DNA of 64,000 nt from Atopsyche davidsoni (GCA_022113835.1 JAILWY010000027.1:1800501-1864500); one strand, 5' to 3'. Positions 47,401-62,400 are shown, counted from the first letter of the stretch. Numbers and translations are program-made. Notes: a model not told the origin generated them from the sequence alone.

Positions 47401-50400
47401 ATGTAAGCTTGGGTATGTGGGTTCAAATCCCATACAAATCACGAAGAGTTTCTTTGATCAATTTTCAATATTTGATAAAATGTACTTAATCATTATCAAA
47501 ATAGTTCTAGACAAAATTATGCAAAGAGCTACAGATATATTGGTGTTTGCAGTTTATTTTACGAAAGGGACTCATGTTGTCTATACTATAATGCAGTCAC
47601 AGGTTGCTCATCACTTTTAAATTATTCAGCTCTTTAATGTGAATATATGAGTATAACTAGGCAAATAATTCAACGTTAATAAGCTATGTTTTCAGTGAAT
47701 TTGCATTCAATCCCGATCGATAATATATTCTCCTAATTTTTTTGGCTATTCATATTTGTAATATAAAGATAGAGTACTAAAAATAAAACCAATTCGTCGT
47801 GGAGAGTCTGATAATAAAGATGCCTCTACTCGCCATACACAGTGCAGTCTTGAATGATTGTGTGATGTTTTTGTATTTACAGTAAGAAAAACAGGCACCG
47901 TTTGTATACAGTGTTTTTTTTTAATTTATATTTTCTAGTTTCATTACAAAATCTGCCATTAGGTTTTTTTTAAAGTTATTGATTGGTATTTGGTGCTTAG
48001 ATGATTTTTCGTTTATTCATTTTATCTTTCATTTAATATCGTATATTGTGAAGCTATTTAGAATAAAATAGAAAAACAGACAATTTAGGTAGGTAAAATG
48101 AAGTTGACATTGAAATGAACAGTGTAATAAGAATTTAAATGAATAAGTACATATATATAATATAACAATAAATACATTTTTTAAATACTAAATATTAATT
48201 TAAATGATTATTTTCAACAATAAAATCATTTAATTTTGTTTATATTCTTAAGTAGAGTTGTCCTATAAATTTTTTTTAGATCTATTTCACTATGCTTTTG
48301 TAATACTTCTTAAAATATGCCATACTGGAATAAATCATTAGGAACTTTAACTTAAATGAATAAAATCTTGGATAACTTCAAGTTTCAAAAAATTAAGATA
48401 AATATCTATTTAGTTCATGATGTAATATAAAAAAATTACTTTTGTATGTAATAACAATATAGACATAGAATAAATAGTAAAAGTTGAACATTCGGTTATT
48501 ATAATTGTATTTTCTAATTTTGTAAGGTAAAATATCTTTTCATATTCTAATCTTTTGCATATTGACTCCTTTAAAAAATTAAAAGACATATCTTTTTAAT
48601 GATGTATGGAAGATTAACGTAATTTCGAAGTAAACTTTCAAACATGCAATTTATTCATGCAACATGCTGATTAAAATATCTCGATCACACCGGGCATGCA
48701 ATTCAAACTTATTTCATAGCATCACAACCTTTTCAATGGTTTTAAGAAAGTATTTAATATATTTATGTAAGAAATATCCTTAAATATACTTAAATCATCT
48801 ACGACTGAAAACTAAATTCTGTGAATTTCATAATTGAGCATTCAAATATTGACAGTTGTGTCGCACATAAATAAAAATTACTGTGTTGTGTATTTTGAAG
48901 TAAAACTTGAACTTTTTATAAATTTTCTATGATTTTTCACCAAAAAATATATTATTTATTCATAGACTGATAGTCCATAAAACTATTGCTCCAGCTCCAG
49001 GACTAATGTCTTTTATTCTAGTAATTTAAACGCAAAATAGTCGGACGAAAAAAAACAAAACACATTTCTAACATTCACGATAAAAGTTTCGTGTCTCCAG
49101 ATTAGCCCGGCAGGTCCGTCATAAACAACCCTCTACCCCATCCCCCATCCCCCATCCCTTACTTGCTGCTCTCCTCCGAGGACTGCGTCGTGGACTGGCC
49201 GCAGGGACAGCGACCCTCAGCAATGCCGGAATCCTGCCCGCTCGAGTGGACGGACGTAATGGACGTTTCCATTCCCGCGTTCTTTCTAACAAATTAAAAA
49301 AAAAAAACATATAAAAACAATACAAGTTATATACGATTATGCAAAAAACCTAACTACATATTGAGAGGTCAAGTATAATGTAACGGAAATTAAAAGTCGT
49401 TTACAAAATCACAGTTTTACTGAGTTATATCTTAACATGGACGCGTACTAAAAAATAATGTTTCATATATATATATAAATCAATAACAACATACATTTAA
49501 GCTTCCAATAAATAAGCTAAGATTGTGTTAACGTCCAATTTTACTTTCTGCTTACACGCACTAAGATACAAAGAGAATACTAATGTATTTTTCAGGAGTC
49601 ATAGAGCCTGTGGGTTAATAAAACGTTTGTACAGAATATATTCTGTTCAAGACTTTGTTAGACATAAAGAATAGGAGGAATATATTTGTCATTTAGATTG
49701 TTCAGTCTCAAGTTAAGATATTTAAAGCCGATGTCCGGAGATACCAGTATCCTGTGTGGGAGATTTACGTTTGCATAAAATATAAACAGACTTTACCATG
49801 TAAAGCTTTTTTTCAAGGTCACAAACAAACATAGATATAAATACTAATATTACGATTTTTTAAAGTTATTTCATTTGGAATAAAATATTATTTTTATTGT
49901 TATCTTGAACATTCAAAGCGTTTATTTACAAATAAAAATTATGCTGATACGTTTTGCGTTATTGTGGACAATTGAAAAATGTTATAATACCATAAATTTT
50001 TTTTTAAAAGAAAACTTTGGTGAAAATTTATGGCTTAGTATTTTTTGTTGTTTTAATAAAAAAAATGTATATTATCTATGAAATAGACATGAAAATATTT
50101 TTTTACTAGTTTTCATGTTATGAAAATACAATATAATTTTTATTTGTTTTTAATTAAAGTATGTAATACCTTTTCTTAGTTCCGGTTCTTCTGTGGTTAA
50201 ACCTGATGCAGCTTGGGTCATGCTGCTTTGGCTGAAGGTAAGATCCATTCCTGTCGTTTCCGTACTGAGTCTTCACACACTTTTGATGGGCCTGGCCGAA
50301 CTCGTCTATGGAGTTTCCATGGGGGCACATCTGCTTCATGTTGTGGGAGTTCAGGATGTCCATGTAGGAATCGGCCTCCCCGTAGACTTGCGGTATCTCA

Positions 50401-53400
50401 TGGCAGCTGGTCGAGGAAGTTGGAAACATGGAGCCGATCTTCGCTAGCTGATCGGTTGAGAGGCCCATGGCGTTTAGACGTTGTTGAGAGAAAGCCTTGT
50501 GTCTATTTCTGGGATGGGTGGAAATATGTGTTAGTAGCTACAGAAAGTACAAAATAATAATAAAAACAAAAAAAATAGTAGCTTTAGAAGTAAGTAGTTT
50601 TATATACAGATGTTAAAATTAAAAGGTTAATATAATAAACAGGCGTATGTACAATTTTATAGTTATAGTTTTTCACAAAAAGGTTAGGGAAATGCGGATT
50701 TATTGAAAAATAATATTGGTTATTATTTGTAAGTAGGCGCGTGTTATTTATCAGACAGGATTAAATAATAGTAGAAAAAGTTTTTTTTTTTACAAAATTC
50801 ACATAATATATACAAATATATATATAAAAAAATAGTAAAAAATAAAAATAATACAAGGCAAGAATGTTAAGGAGTTTGTTGTAGTGTAATTTTAGAATAC
50901 TAATGTTTGTTGATAAAAGTATTTATTAAGTTAGACTTGGTATTTAAATGGTGCTTTAAAACGTTTTGCTGATGCAATTTTGAATAATCAGGGCAACAAT
51001 AGTAAAGTCTCATTTCATCAAAAAATTTTTTTTAATAAGTTAACTATGTGCTATTTGATTTTTTTTAAAAATTTTATATTGAGAATTGAAAATAAAGCCA
51101 GTGCAAAAGCAGTGCATGAACAGGGGAAAATAATATACACATGTTCAAAGCATTCATTTATTATCACATTAATACAATAAGTCGATTAATGTAGCGTTAT
51201 AAAATTAATATTTCATTTAAGCGTATCTGTGATAGCGAATAGTTTTTTTACAGTACTATCCAGATCGTGCTCTTGAAATGTTGCTGAAAAGTGCAAAAAA
51301 CCATTAGAAACCACACGTAAAGCCATGCAAACCTGAAAATGTTACGTAAAAGTATGTTACATATTGTTTAAACCTTACTTAGATTACTATAGTATTATTA
51401 TGATGTAAAAAAACCTTAAAAAAAATTACGCTGAATATTAAATAATTAGCTTAAATAAAAATCGTTTATTTAGTCAAGTATTTAATTCTAAATTGTACGT
51501 TTATTTTAAAACCTCGTTTAATATGTATGCAGTACTTGATTATTTTAAGCAATCAAATATGACTCGATCCATAAAAAATCAGTCGTTGAGAATAAATATT
51601 ATGTCAGTTTATATATTACGCTTAATTAAAATAGCTTTGTATATTAAAATGAAGTAAATACTTAAGAGACATGCGTCATGGAGAAATATAGTGGAGGGGG
51701 TGTTATCAAATTTGAATATCTAGACCATGTTTGGCCGCTGGAATGGACCCTGACGTCTTCATATTATCTGAGATAAAATTAAAGGGTTGTCGAGGGAGAA
51801 GATCTGGACGTAGGTCACGAGGCGGGGGTGCGAAATCCAGAATAAAGTAGTGACCTTTAACATTTGACTTGCACATTAATAATTTTCGCACCCCTGTGTA
51901 CGCAGGGGGTAGTTGGGCTTTCAAAGCCGTGCTTTATCTAAGTTTTTTGATAAATCGTTTCCAGACAGAGTCTCCTCTAATAAGCGCAATTATAATATTA
52001 GGTTCTTTTATTATTGCACTGAATTTTTTTAACGTGTTTTGACTTATAATAAAAAAACAGCTTAAAGCCTTATAAACGATGTTTCAAACGTAATGGTACC
52101 ACTGAACACAAGTACTTAACTGGCATGTGTTTTTTACTTATAAACTGTTAAATATATATACGTATGTGTTCAATGATTTTTATTTTTTCTACACGTAAAG
52201 AGATCGTGTTGCGGTCTTCTCTCAATGGATGATACACTTATTTTTGAAACACTGTGTATGTACAAGTTATCATTACAATGTTTTAATTTGAGAATAATTA
52301 AGAAACATGCAAAAATTGAGATAAATTATATGCAACTACGTTTTTCAACTGTAGATTTATTATTGTTTCTAACAGATTCCATCGCAAGCATCACTAATCA
52401 ATAAATTTCTTTCTTCTAAATTGCATAGCTGTTATTTTGAGCATAAGTATTATAAATTGATTTTTTTCAAGAATATGCACTGAATTATGTTTATTTGCTT
52501 TAGAATTTATTTTGTTTAGTATCTGATGCATTCGGTCTAGAATTTATCTCATTTTTTTTTATAAATTAGCACTGTATCCACAGAATGTTTTAGTTTTAAC
52601 GGAACCTCTTATTCCGGCGCACGCAGACGATGGCCAGGGCCGTGACGAGGGCCCCCAGGAAGACGACGCACCCCAGGGCCACCACCCCCAGCTCCAGGGC
52701 ACTAAGGGCGTAACGTCCCCTCAGAGGTGTGAGCTCTGGTCCTCCCAGCTGCAGCAGCTGGTAAGCTGGAAGATCGTGCTTTATCTGCGTCTCCTTTTGA
52801 AGCAGAGCCCTGAAATTGAAATAAAATATATTTCTAGTCCTTCTCATTCCTGCTCTCCCCATTGTGTGCATGGCTGCCATTCTGCACTCTGAAAGAGTGG
52901 TTTTGGAATGATTGTGGAGGGATTGTGATTGTGGAAAGGTGAGGGGCTCCTGCTATTGTTTCTGAAGCTTGCTACAGAAGGAGTATCAGATCTCAACGCC
53001 AGAGTTTTGTAAGGAAAGGACTATATAACAACTATATTGGGCAGTATCAATATGCTGCCTTTTCCAATGAATATAAAACTGCGGTGTAGAAGGACCCGGA
53101 GACCCACTACACTATTTATCCCTTAAAAAACCATGAACACTAGCTCAGCATGAGTATATGCTCAATGAAACGGTCGCCAACCTCTTTTTGGAAATGAAAG
53201 ACACTTGATGACGAAGGATGTTTCTAGTATTTGTGTACAAAAGTGCTTAAATTTTATGGATTTATTTTATTAAATATTCATTTGGGACGTACTTAAAATA
53301 TATTTGCAAGTTTTAGTTATTATATTTGCTTTGTTCTTAGGTGTTTTGATTTCTAGTGTTTCGGTTTCGGTACTATGGCTTTCTACAGGAATTAATTATG

Positions 53401-56400
53401 TTAGGTCGCGCAACATTACAATACTAAATACCTAAAGATAGATTCGGTACCGGGATTGAAACACCGGAAGATTAAATGTATGACGCTTTCCAGAACTCGA
53501 TAATGAAATAAATTACTTTGTTGCTTCTTGTAACAAAATATAATTTTATAAATAAAATGGCTGTTTATATTTTATTACCTTTTTAATATGATTAATATTT
53601 AAAAAAAATCATACCTTTGTAGAGCATCCATATCGATTATAGAGTTAGAAGTAGGATCTACTGCATAGATGTACATGTCAGTTCTGAAAATTAAAACATA
53701 TATCACGTAAACTGCACCCAAACCTAAAGATACAAATCTTCGTTTTTTACCTGAATATATATTTTTTTAATCTATTTTGTAGGTAAAACATGCAGCTGGC
53801 AGGATAATTATAAACGCAAAGTTTTATGGATATTCTATAACCGCCATAAGGAATCCCTTGACATCGTATATCAGAATTGAGGCTAGTGTCTTGATAATAA
53901 ATAAAAAGTCTGCTTTTAAATGACTGTATATTATTGTTTGAATGATTTTAATAATTATAAATGTATACTTTAAAAAAGGTTAATTTAAAAACGTTGAAAA
54001 TTCTTTCAAAGCGAGATGTTCAACCTATTCATATACTTACGCAGTTCCATCTATGGTGGAGGTTCTCTCGTGAGTCTCCAACTTGCGGACCCTCACGTCC
54101 ATGCCAGTGGCCGAGGCCAGAACCGTGGTGATATTATCCATGGCCTTCTCTACGTCCATGGGACGAGCAGCCATCACCACCACCAGTTGCTTGCTAGAGT
54201 CCAGCACGTACACCTTTCAAAAAACATGAGATATGTAACTATTTCATAAGGCAAACTTTTAGAACACATGACATTCAACCTCAGACGGTCAGACAGTTCA
54301 AATAATTATTAATATTTATTTAAGACAGCATTCATCTCAGCTGATGATTTTAATAAAAATATATATACCCACAAAACTTTATTTAAAAAAAAAATCGCAA
54401 TTGTGCCTGGCTTGATAGGTTTCAGGCGTTTTCGACTTTAAATTTGCAACAGTACCTATTTTTATTTATGAAAAATTCAAATACCATACATGTTTGACTT
54501 ATCTAAAATGCACTCTCAAATAGTGTAGGTAGTCCATAAAAGTTAATTTTTATTTAAGATACTTGTATTTTGAGCAGCATCGGGTAAAAAATATTAAAAG
54601 CACTTCGTTTTGAAAGAAAGAAGCTAATCGAGTTGCAAAACTTTGTCAAAGTATTCTCAGATTGATTTTGGCTTGAAATTACATTAATTCATTGCTAAAT
54701 AATCATCGAAACGCAAACCTCAATTTAACTGTTTCGTAAAAAAAAATGCCTAGAGCGGGTTTTGCAAATCGGGAGAAGTAAGTTTGTAGACAGGCAGGAG
54801 TTGGAATTGCTGAAATGAAACTTATAATTGTATATAAATAAGACCGGTTCACAATTTCCGGCCGGTTCTGAAGTTTAAACTCGGACCAGTTTTTCAGTTT
54901 ATATAATTGTCAGCCTGACGATGCTATGGGGGAGCGAAACCGATCACTTATATAAAAACTTGGACTCGATTAATGTTTTTACTCAATTAAACTTTAATTA
55001 AGAATCATATAAATGATTATTTTATAACGACCTTGATTTCTTTTGGGTCTATTACTTAAGGTCAGACAAAATTATTATGTATAAAAATAATATGGGATTT
55101 TTCAAAATATTTTAATCCTGTTGATGTGGTTATGAACAATTATAGTAAATCCGTATTTTTATCTTACTCAGGTATAATGACGCAAAAATTATAGAAAATA
55201 TCATTTTGACATATATTTATTATATTTTATCTGTAAGTCAGTTTTTATGTTATATTTTATTTATTTAAGCATGAATATCGACAAATATCTCTTGAATCAA
55301 AATTCGTCTTCCTAAATCGTTATCTCGGATAAGTAATTGACGAATTCAAAACATTTATTCTGCTAGTTTGCTTTTTTACAATACGCAGTGCTACATACAT
55401 TCTATTTAAATAATACCAAAACATAATATATTCAACGTTTCTGACAAAAAATATTTGAGTAATTTTATATTTGGCTGAATATGCAGCTGCCTGAAAATTC
55501 CAACCAAACGTATTGACAAATCGAGCAGTATAAAAAAAAAATTAAAGCAAGTTAGAACAGCGCTAAAAACATTTTTTTTACTAAACAAAGATATCACAAT
55601 CGGTAATCCCAGGATATAACACTCGGAGGGTAAAAAAACACCATTGAGCACGCAATTGAAAGCCAAACGTTTTGGGTTGTTTCTTGCCTTATCGAACGTA
55701 GTTTCCAATAGAATGGACAGCTTCGCTATCTGCAAATTGTGGACGTTCCCCAGCGCATGCAAAGCTGAAAGCTGAAAGCTGAAAGCTGAAAGCTGAAAGC
55801 TGAAGTGAAAAATCGCAGAGCAACCAGCCGGGGCGACGGAAAATCGATATGTTTACTTCGCGCATTTTGATTTTGTTATGTAACCGAGACGTGGTGTCGG
55901 CTTTTTTTTATTCAACTAATTTGGATTGAATGAGAGCGAAAGTGTTTTTTTTTTTTTTTGGGTGGAATGAGCGCTAAATATGTACAAATGCTTTTAAAGT
56001 GGGTTTAATGCTGAAACGATGCGGATTTAACTTGAGTTTCAATCAACAGTATAATTTTAAAAGTCACAGTACTCGTATCATCCAGAAAATGTAGATTTAA
56101 AGCACTTATGTTTAAGAGTTTAAAGAATCGGTAATTTTTAATATAAATTTGTTAAAATGTGTCTCTAGCCTCTGTCTAAACTATAAATTTAAAAATAAAA
56201 ATGAGCAGTTATACTGTGAATTTCATGATGTGTTTTGAGAAGAGTTTTAAAAGGAAAGTCTACTTGCATATGAAAAGCCATGCGTGAAATGATACGGGTG
56301 AGGTACATTTTTTAAGGTTCTCAACGAAACGCAAAAACATACTTTATGCATTTGTTAAATTCTTTGATAATATTTATTTCCCTCAAGATCGTGAAACTAA

Positions 56401-59400
56401 TTCGTTATTAAAAATGTAGCATTAAAAACATGATTTTACACCCAACAACCTTCTTTAATTAACACTAGTTTTTAGATCCATCATATTCCTTTAAAGAAAG
56501 TGTAAACATTTTCTGAATTGTCTTTATATACACACACACACACCCGAATGTTAAGGATAAATCATTTTATATGAATTATTTGATTTTTTAGGTAATTTTT
56601 GACCAGTAAAATTTTAAAATCCAAAAAAAATCTATGAAATATTATCATACTTAATAATATAGCACATTAGCGTCACTAAATTTAATAGACAATTTATCAA
56701 ATATCCGCTTACATGTTTAATCATATGTCCAATTTATTAATTTTTTCGGTTATTATTTTTTGATGTATGTACGTAATAAGGTTGCGATGTTTTCTGAAGA
56801 TAAGTCCTAATGATGAATTAATCATACTCATAGATCAAATAAATTGTATAAGGAGTGGCCTTGGTGACTTGTACGAGATATTTTAGAGGAGGCTTGCCAA
56901 AAATGTTTCATAGATTTATTACAAATCCACCCTCCTCTCGTGCAAAGGGGAATATTAAAAAATAGTATACATATTTAATTATCAATCGTGAATATCTTAA
57001 TGCTCTAGGTTTTAAAAATATAAATATTAACCGACAATATTCTTAGCGAGATTTATTATTGAGACAATGAGAGCACTTTCGATTTATATAAGCATCGTCA
57101 AACGATGTACCCAGCTTATTTTTGGTTCTACAAAATTAAAATAATTGTCTCTATCTATGTGATAAATTTCAGTTGTCTTTCAATCGATTTCATTTTAATT
57201 CATAAATATTCTAAAGTACATTATTAAACATATTAAAAAATATTTTTGTTCACTTTAAGCTTTACTGAATTCTTTGATCGCTATTATTTCACGGGTTCTC
57301 TTTCAATTGATTCCTTTTAAAGAAGATAAAAGACCCGTATAATCTTTAATCTATTTGAAATTCATGATTTACATTCAAAGATAATTTAAAGGTATTGAAA
57401 TTGAATGTGTCAGAATTTAAATGTATTTGTATGCTCGTCTAGAATTTGAATCGCTATTAGTAAATCAGCATCTATAAATATTTTCGGACTTCAAGGCACA
57501 TTTTTATACAATGAATGATCGACTTAAAATAAAAGAGCTTGTCATGGTCTGAAAGTTATGTACAAATACAAATCTTCAAATTATATAGACGTAATTAGCA
57601 ATGATTAATTACTGGCACAATATGTAAATGTTATTAGTACAAAAACTTCACTAAAAATTCTGCTTTCCTGAATATTATGCTGCGTTTTTTGTTTGTAACC
57701 GGATTTAAGACATCATCAATAAAAAAAAATATTTGACCGTCAATAGAAGCTTTCATTTACCTTACAATTTAAACTTGTTATAATTTCTACTCTTATTATT
57801 AATTTTGCATCTCTGTTATCTCTCGTATTGTACACAAAATTCAGTATTCACAAAAACATATCACAAATATTTGTACGTCTCTTGAGAAATATGTTTCAAT
57901 AGTATTTAAATTTAAAAGCACTTTATATGTCTTCGGGCAATAGACAAGAAGCTCGAATCTTGCATATTGGAAATCCTTGACACACTTTTAAGATCCATAA
58001 AAGCCTGTTTTAATGGAAGATTGAAATTGTAAGTACTCAGAAAATTGGGATGGAAAACTTTATGTCACACTTCTTGGGTTATTTTTTTTTATATAGGCTT
58101 GTTACCTTGCTTGTTATGTACAAGGTTTGTCTTTAAAATTTGGGGAAACTTTCCAAACTAGTCGATCTAAATTGTGCTATATATGGGAGTGACTGAAGCT
58201 ACACCCCTTGGTTTATTTTCTTTATGGTTCCGATGACACGCTTCAAGAAGCCATCCAGTGATTTCATCAACTGTGGGTATCTCGCCACTGACTTCAGATC
58301 ATCCAGGCACAGGCCCTCCTAGTCTTTAAGTTAAATCTTTATAAATATTCCTATAAATTTTTGGAAGGTCCAAAATGGGTTGTATTAATTTATGACTGAA
58401 AATGGAGGTACTCACAAAGACATTGGCAATTGCCGACTTCCCATCGTCAGCCCCCTGTCTATCCGTGGCCTTGACGTCGAATCCGAAGACCTTCCCTCCC
58501 TCTCGGGCGAAGGGGGCGATCGCCCTCACTTGTCCTCCAAGTGCGTCGATGGAAAAGCGTCCGGAGTGGTCGTTCAAGAGCTGGTATCGGATATCTGCAT
58601 TGAGTCCCGAATCCGGATCTATAGCCTGATGATGAAAGCATTTGACTTTTAAAAATAATTTATGAATTAATCCACATAAAAATTTGCAGTGTGGAAGTAT
58701 TATTGTACATAGAATGAAAGGAAGTGAAATATTTTGCCGAGTTGGAATTAGGCATACTACTCCGAGATCTAAAAATACATTTAATACGAACAATTGTAAA
58801 AATAATTGAACAAGCTATATTTAAACAATCGATTGGCACATTAAGTCATGAGAAAATATTTAAACCCCTTTATTTGCGACATAGATGGGAATTGTGCTTT
58901 TTGCTTACTGCTGTCATACAAAATAACCTTTGACTAGATCAGTGCTTCTCAAAGTGATCCCTACGGACCCCAGTGAGTCCCTGGGATCATTCAGGGGGTC
59001 CTTTGAAAATTAAAATCGATTTGGGGGTCCATGAACAACGTCAGGGAGTCCGCCCAAGGTTTAATATAAATTAAAAAAATTGTGACACATTTTTATTAAT
59101 ATGGAGGTTAAAGTAAATAACAATGAATACATTATTAGCGATTTTTACGTCCTAAGTAAAATATAAATATAGACAGGTGCATAAAATACAAGTAATAACA
59201 GGCATCGCGGTGAGTCAGGTAGGTTAATAAGAGTCGATACTTGCACCAACTAGTCTATAATATGAATTTATGTAGTTTTTCACCCAGGGTCCGTAGGCAA
59301 GTTTTGACTATGAAAGGAGGTCTGTAGGCCAGTTTTGACTATGAAAAGGGGTCCGTGGGCCAAAATAGTTTGAGAGCCACTGTACTAGACAATAAACCTG

Positions 59401-62400
59401 TCTAAGTGAAAAGTGTGGATTTTTAAAATAATAATAGATAATTATTTGTGATAAAGAAAACTTTACCTCCAATTTTAGAATTTCATATCCGAAGCTGGCT
59501 GTGGTGGGAATGGCCGCGACGATGGGTCTCCCGTAGATGGTGAACCTCGGTGCGTTATCGTTCACATCGTTTATCTTCACGATTATTTTCACATCAAACT
59601 TGGTGAGGCCCTCGAGCATCTCCTCGGGAACCGGATATATCATGTGAGGCAGGTTCCTGCCAGACTTGTGCGGCTCCGCCCGCACCAGGATCTCGTACTT
59701 GTCTTTGGCCTCGCGGTCTGGGGTTCTCACCAAGTACAGAGTGCCGTTGCGGGGGTCTATCACGAACATCTTTTTGATCTCTTTGTTGTCTTTATTTATA
59801 ATGGAGTATTTTAATTTTTGATACTTGTAGAAATCGGTAACGTTGAGTGTGAGTAGCTCTACTGGTGTGTGCGAGTTTTCGTCAATTTCAACTTCGTAAT
59901 ATCGATCTGCAAATATCGCTTTATCTTCGTTGTCTTGTTCTTCCGGTATGTCGCTTAGGCGTAGTAATATAAGGGCTGTTGAGCTCAGACTCGGTGATCC
60001 TAAATCAGATGCTATGACTGTAATATTATGCGTTGTCTGTGACTCAAAATCTAATTTGCCCGTAGTCGTTACAACCCCGTCTTTAGAATCGATAGCAAAT
60101 AAGTTAGGGTAATTTTTTTTTCGTGGAATATCAAATAGAAGTAAACCATTTCCGTTTCCAGTGAAATCAGAATCGTTAGCAAACACTCTCGTTACTTGCG
60201 TCCCTATAGGAGTGTTTTCAGATAGTGAAGCTTGGTACACCGGTATCATCATCACAGATTCGTAATTATGGTTTTTTAACTCTTCTGCTTCGGGATGACT
60301 CCATTCAAGCAATTCGTTATACCCGTAAAACTGCGGAGAATTATCGTTTACGTCCAAAACGTGTACTTCAACGTTAACTGAAGAAGACATACTTTTGTCC
60401 ACACCATTATCTCTTGCTTGCACCGAGAAGGAGTAAAATTCCTTTTTTTCTCTATCGAGTTCTCCGTTCACACTCAGTACTCCACTAAACATTGAAATCT
60501 CAAAAGGCAGATCTTTTTCTTTTGTCAATACTTTGTAAGTGACATTTGCATTTTTACCAAAATCTGCATCTATTGCTTCCACTTTGCCAAGAACAGAGCG
60601 AGAATACAACGCTTCATCAACATCAAAGTTGTACCAAGTCTTTTTGAACACAGGTGCGTGGTCGTTTATATCTTTAATTGTCACCCGAATGTGAACTTCA
60701 TCTCTCAACCCTCCGCTGTCCACTACAGAAATATTCAACCTGAATTCAGATTCTGGAGGCAAAACTCTTGCCACGATAATCTCACCACTCTGTTCGTTGA
60801 CAACAAAGTACTGCTTTATCTGTAGCTTCCCTGACACAAGAGAGTGGTTTGGAATAAAGATTTCAGAATCAGTTAAATACCTCAGAGCTCTGTTCTTACC
60901 AATATCTAAATCTTCAGCGATGAGTTTAAGTACAGTGGTTCCAATAGCCACTGTTTCAGGAATTGAAATAAGTGGACCGAAGACAACCAAAGCATCCACG
61001 TACTTGCTTTGCGACCTTGCGTTGACTGTTCTGATTCCATTCTTGGATTTCTTTTCCTCGACAACCTTGATTCTTGAAACGCTTTCTTCGTATTCCAGTA
61101 ACGTTATATCTTCATCAGCTGGAATAACTATTTGCTTGAAAACGGGAGCATTGTCATTTTCATCGATGACATTAATATTTAGCTTCACTTCAGAACTAAG
61201 GTTGCCCCTGTCTTTAGCTACAATTTTAAGTTTATACGTATCTTTTTGTTCTCTATCTATAGAGTCGCCTTTGAAAAACATTCTTCCCGATAGTTTGTCG
61301 ATTTCAAAGAGATTTTTACCTTCGCCATAGAGGGTGTAATTAAAAACTGCATTGGAACCTGTATCTGCGTCTTTAGCTTTGATCAAGTCGGTCATGTTGA
61401 CTTCAGTGTTTCTCGCTGCATTTTCGACAATGCTACCTTCGTAAGAATTGTGGTCAAATAGCGGAGCATTATCATTGTCATCATCGACTATAATCGTCAC
61501 TTGGTATATACCGGCTCCGCTGACAGCTCCTTTCGTGTATTCAGCTATCACTGTGAGTCTGTAGACATCTCTTCTCTCCCTGTCGAGACCTTTTTGAGTA
61601 TAAAGCGTGCCATCTTGACCTTAAAATAAAAAAAAAATAAAGCTGTACTCTTCAATATCTTCATAAATCTAAATTAATTTTTTTTGACTTTCTATCTAAA
61701 TATTAAAAAAATTTAAATCCTTGAATAATTTATTGTAATATTTCATTGAATATTGCGAGCATATAAAATTATTCTTCTCTAAAATAATTGGCCGATACAT
61801 TTATGCTGTTTCAGTATGTCATGCAGTTTATAGTTAGGCTTCTAAAGAATATGTGATGTTTTAAAATCAGCATAAATTCTATCGTCAATAAACAGTAAAT
61901 AATACATTTTCTCATTCAATAAAACCGAGGGTTGGTATGGTTAAAATAAATATTTTTGAATAGGTTTTAATAATATTAGATTTTGGGTAGGTATTTTCCA
62001 CCCCTTCAGCTTCCAACTTACCGATCGCAATGTCGTCAGTGACATCTTGCTGATTGGCAATGATGAACCTGATGCTTTTGGAGCTGTTTTGAGATAATGT
62101 GGAGCTATTCTGGTACAGCAACTGCCCTATGAGAGCACCAGCCATGTTTTCACGAACGTGGAATTCTATCGGAGAGTTTGCTGCACCCCTGAAATAAAAT
62201 AATAATTATTTTAATATCAATATAAATTATCTTTATCACACTGAAACAGATCTGAGTTTGATAACATCAAAAATTATATTTTATACTTTACACGTATCAT
62301 ACAAATCATTATCACGAACAGGTCTACGTATACCACAGTTTAATGAATGATAATAATTATTAAATCCACATGCTTAACCCATTTTGATTTGAGTATCTCG

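Larger units (their letters stand above)
44459..49162 (-). other. Last cadherin intron (4.7 kb)
   Basis: Bounded by GTAAGG and attccAG. It contains the 656-bp foldback element, the tRNA-like foldback and a GC-rich island at 46055-46275. The rest is AT-rich with a poly-T tract. Confidence 0.8.
54214..58415 (-). other. Cadherin intron of 4.2 kb
   Basis: Between GTGAGT and gaaAG. It holds the hairpin relative at 54.9 kb, a heptanucleotide repeat, a CA repeat and a 118-codon minus-strand frame (55406-55762) with no known similarity and no matching splice sites. Confidence 0.8.

Noticed and set aside
49119..49325. Minus-strand frame rich in Arg/Pro (SPRRSPRRRAASK)
   Set aside because: Wrong frame of the cadherin tail exon 49163-49285. 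The correct frame is fixed by phase-2 junctions on both sides.
55406..55762. 118-codon minus-strand frame inside a cadherin intron as an extra exon
   Set aside because: The neighbouring exons already join in phase 0 with good cadherin sequence (ANVF|VYVL), and this frame has no cadherin likeness or matching splice sites.
60797..61330. 177-codon plus-strand frame opposite the large cadherin exon
   Set aside because: Antisense shadow of calcium-repeat coding sequence.
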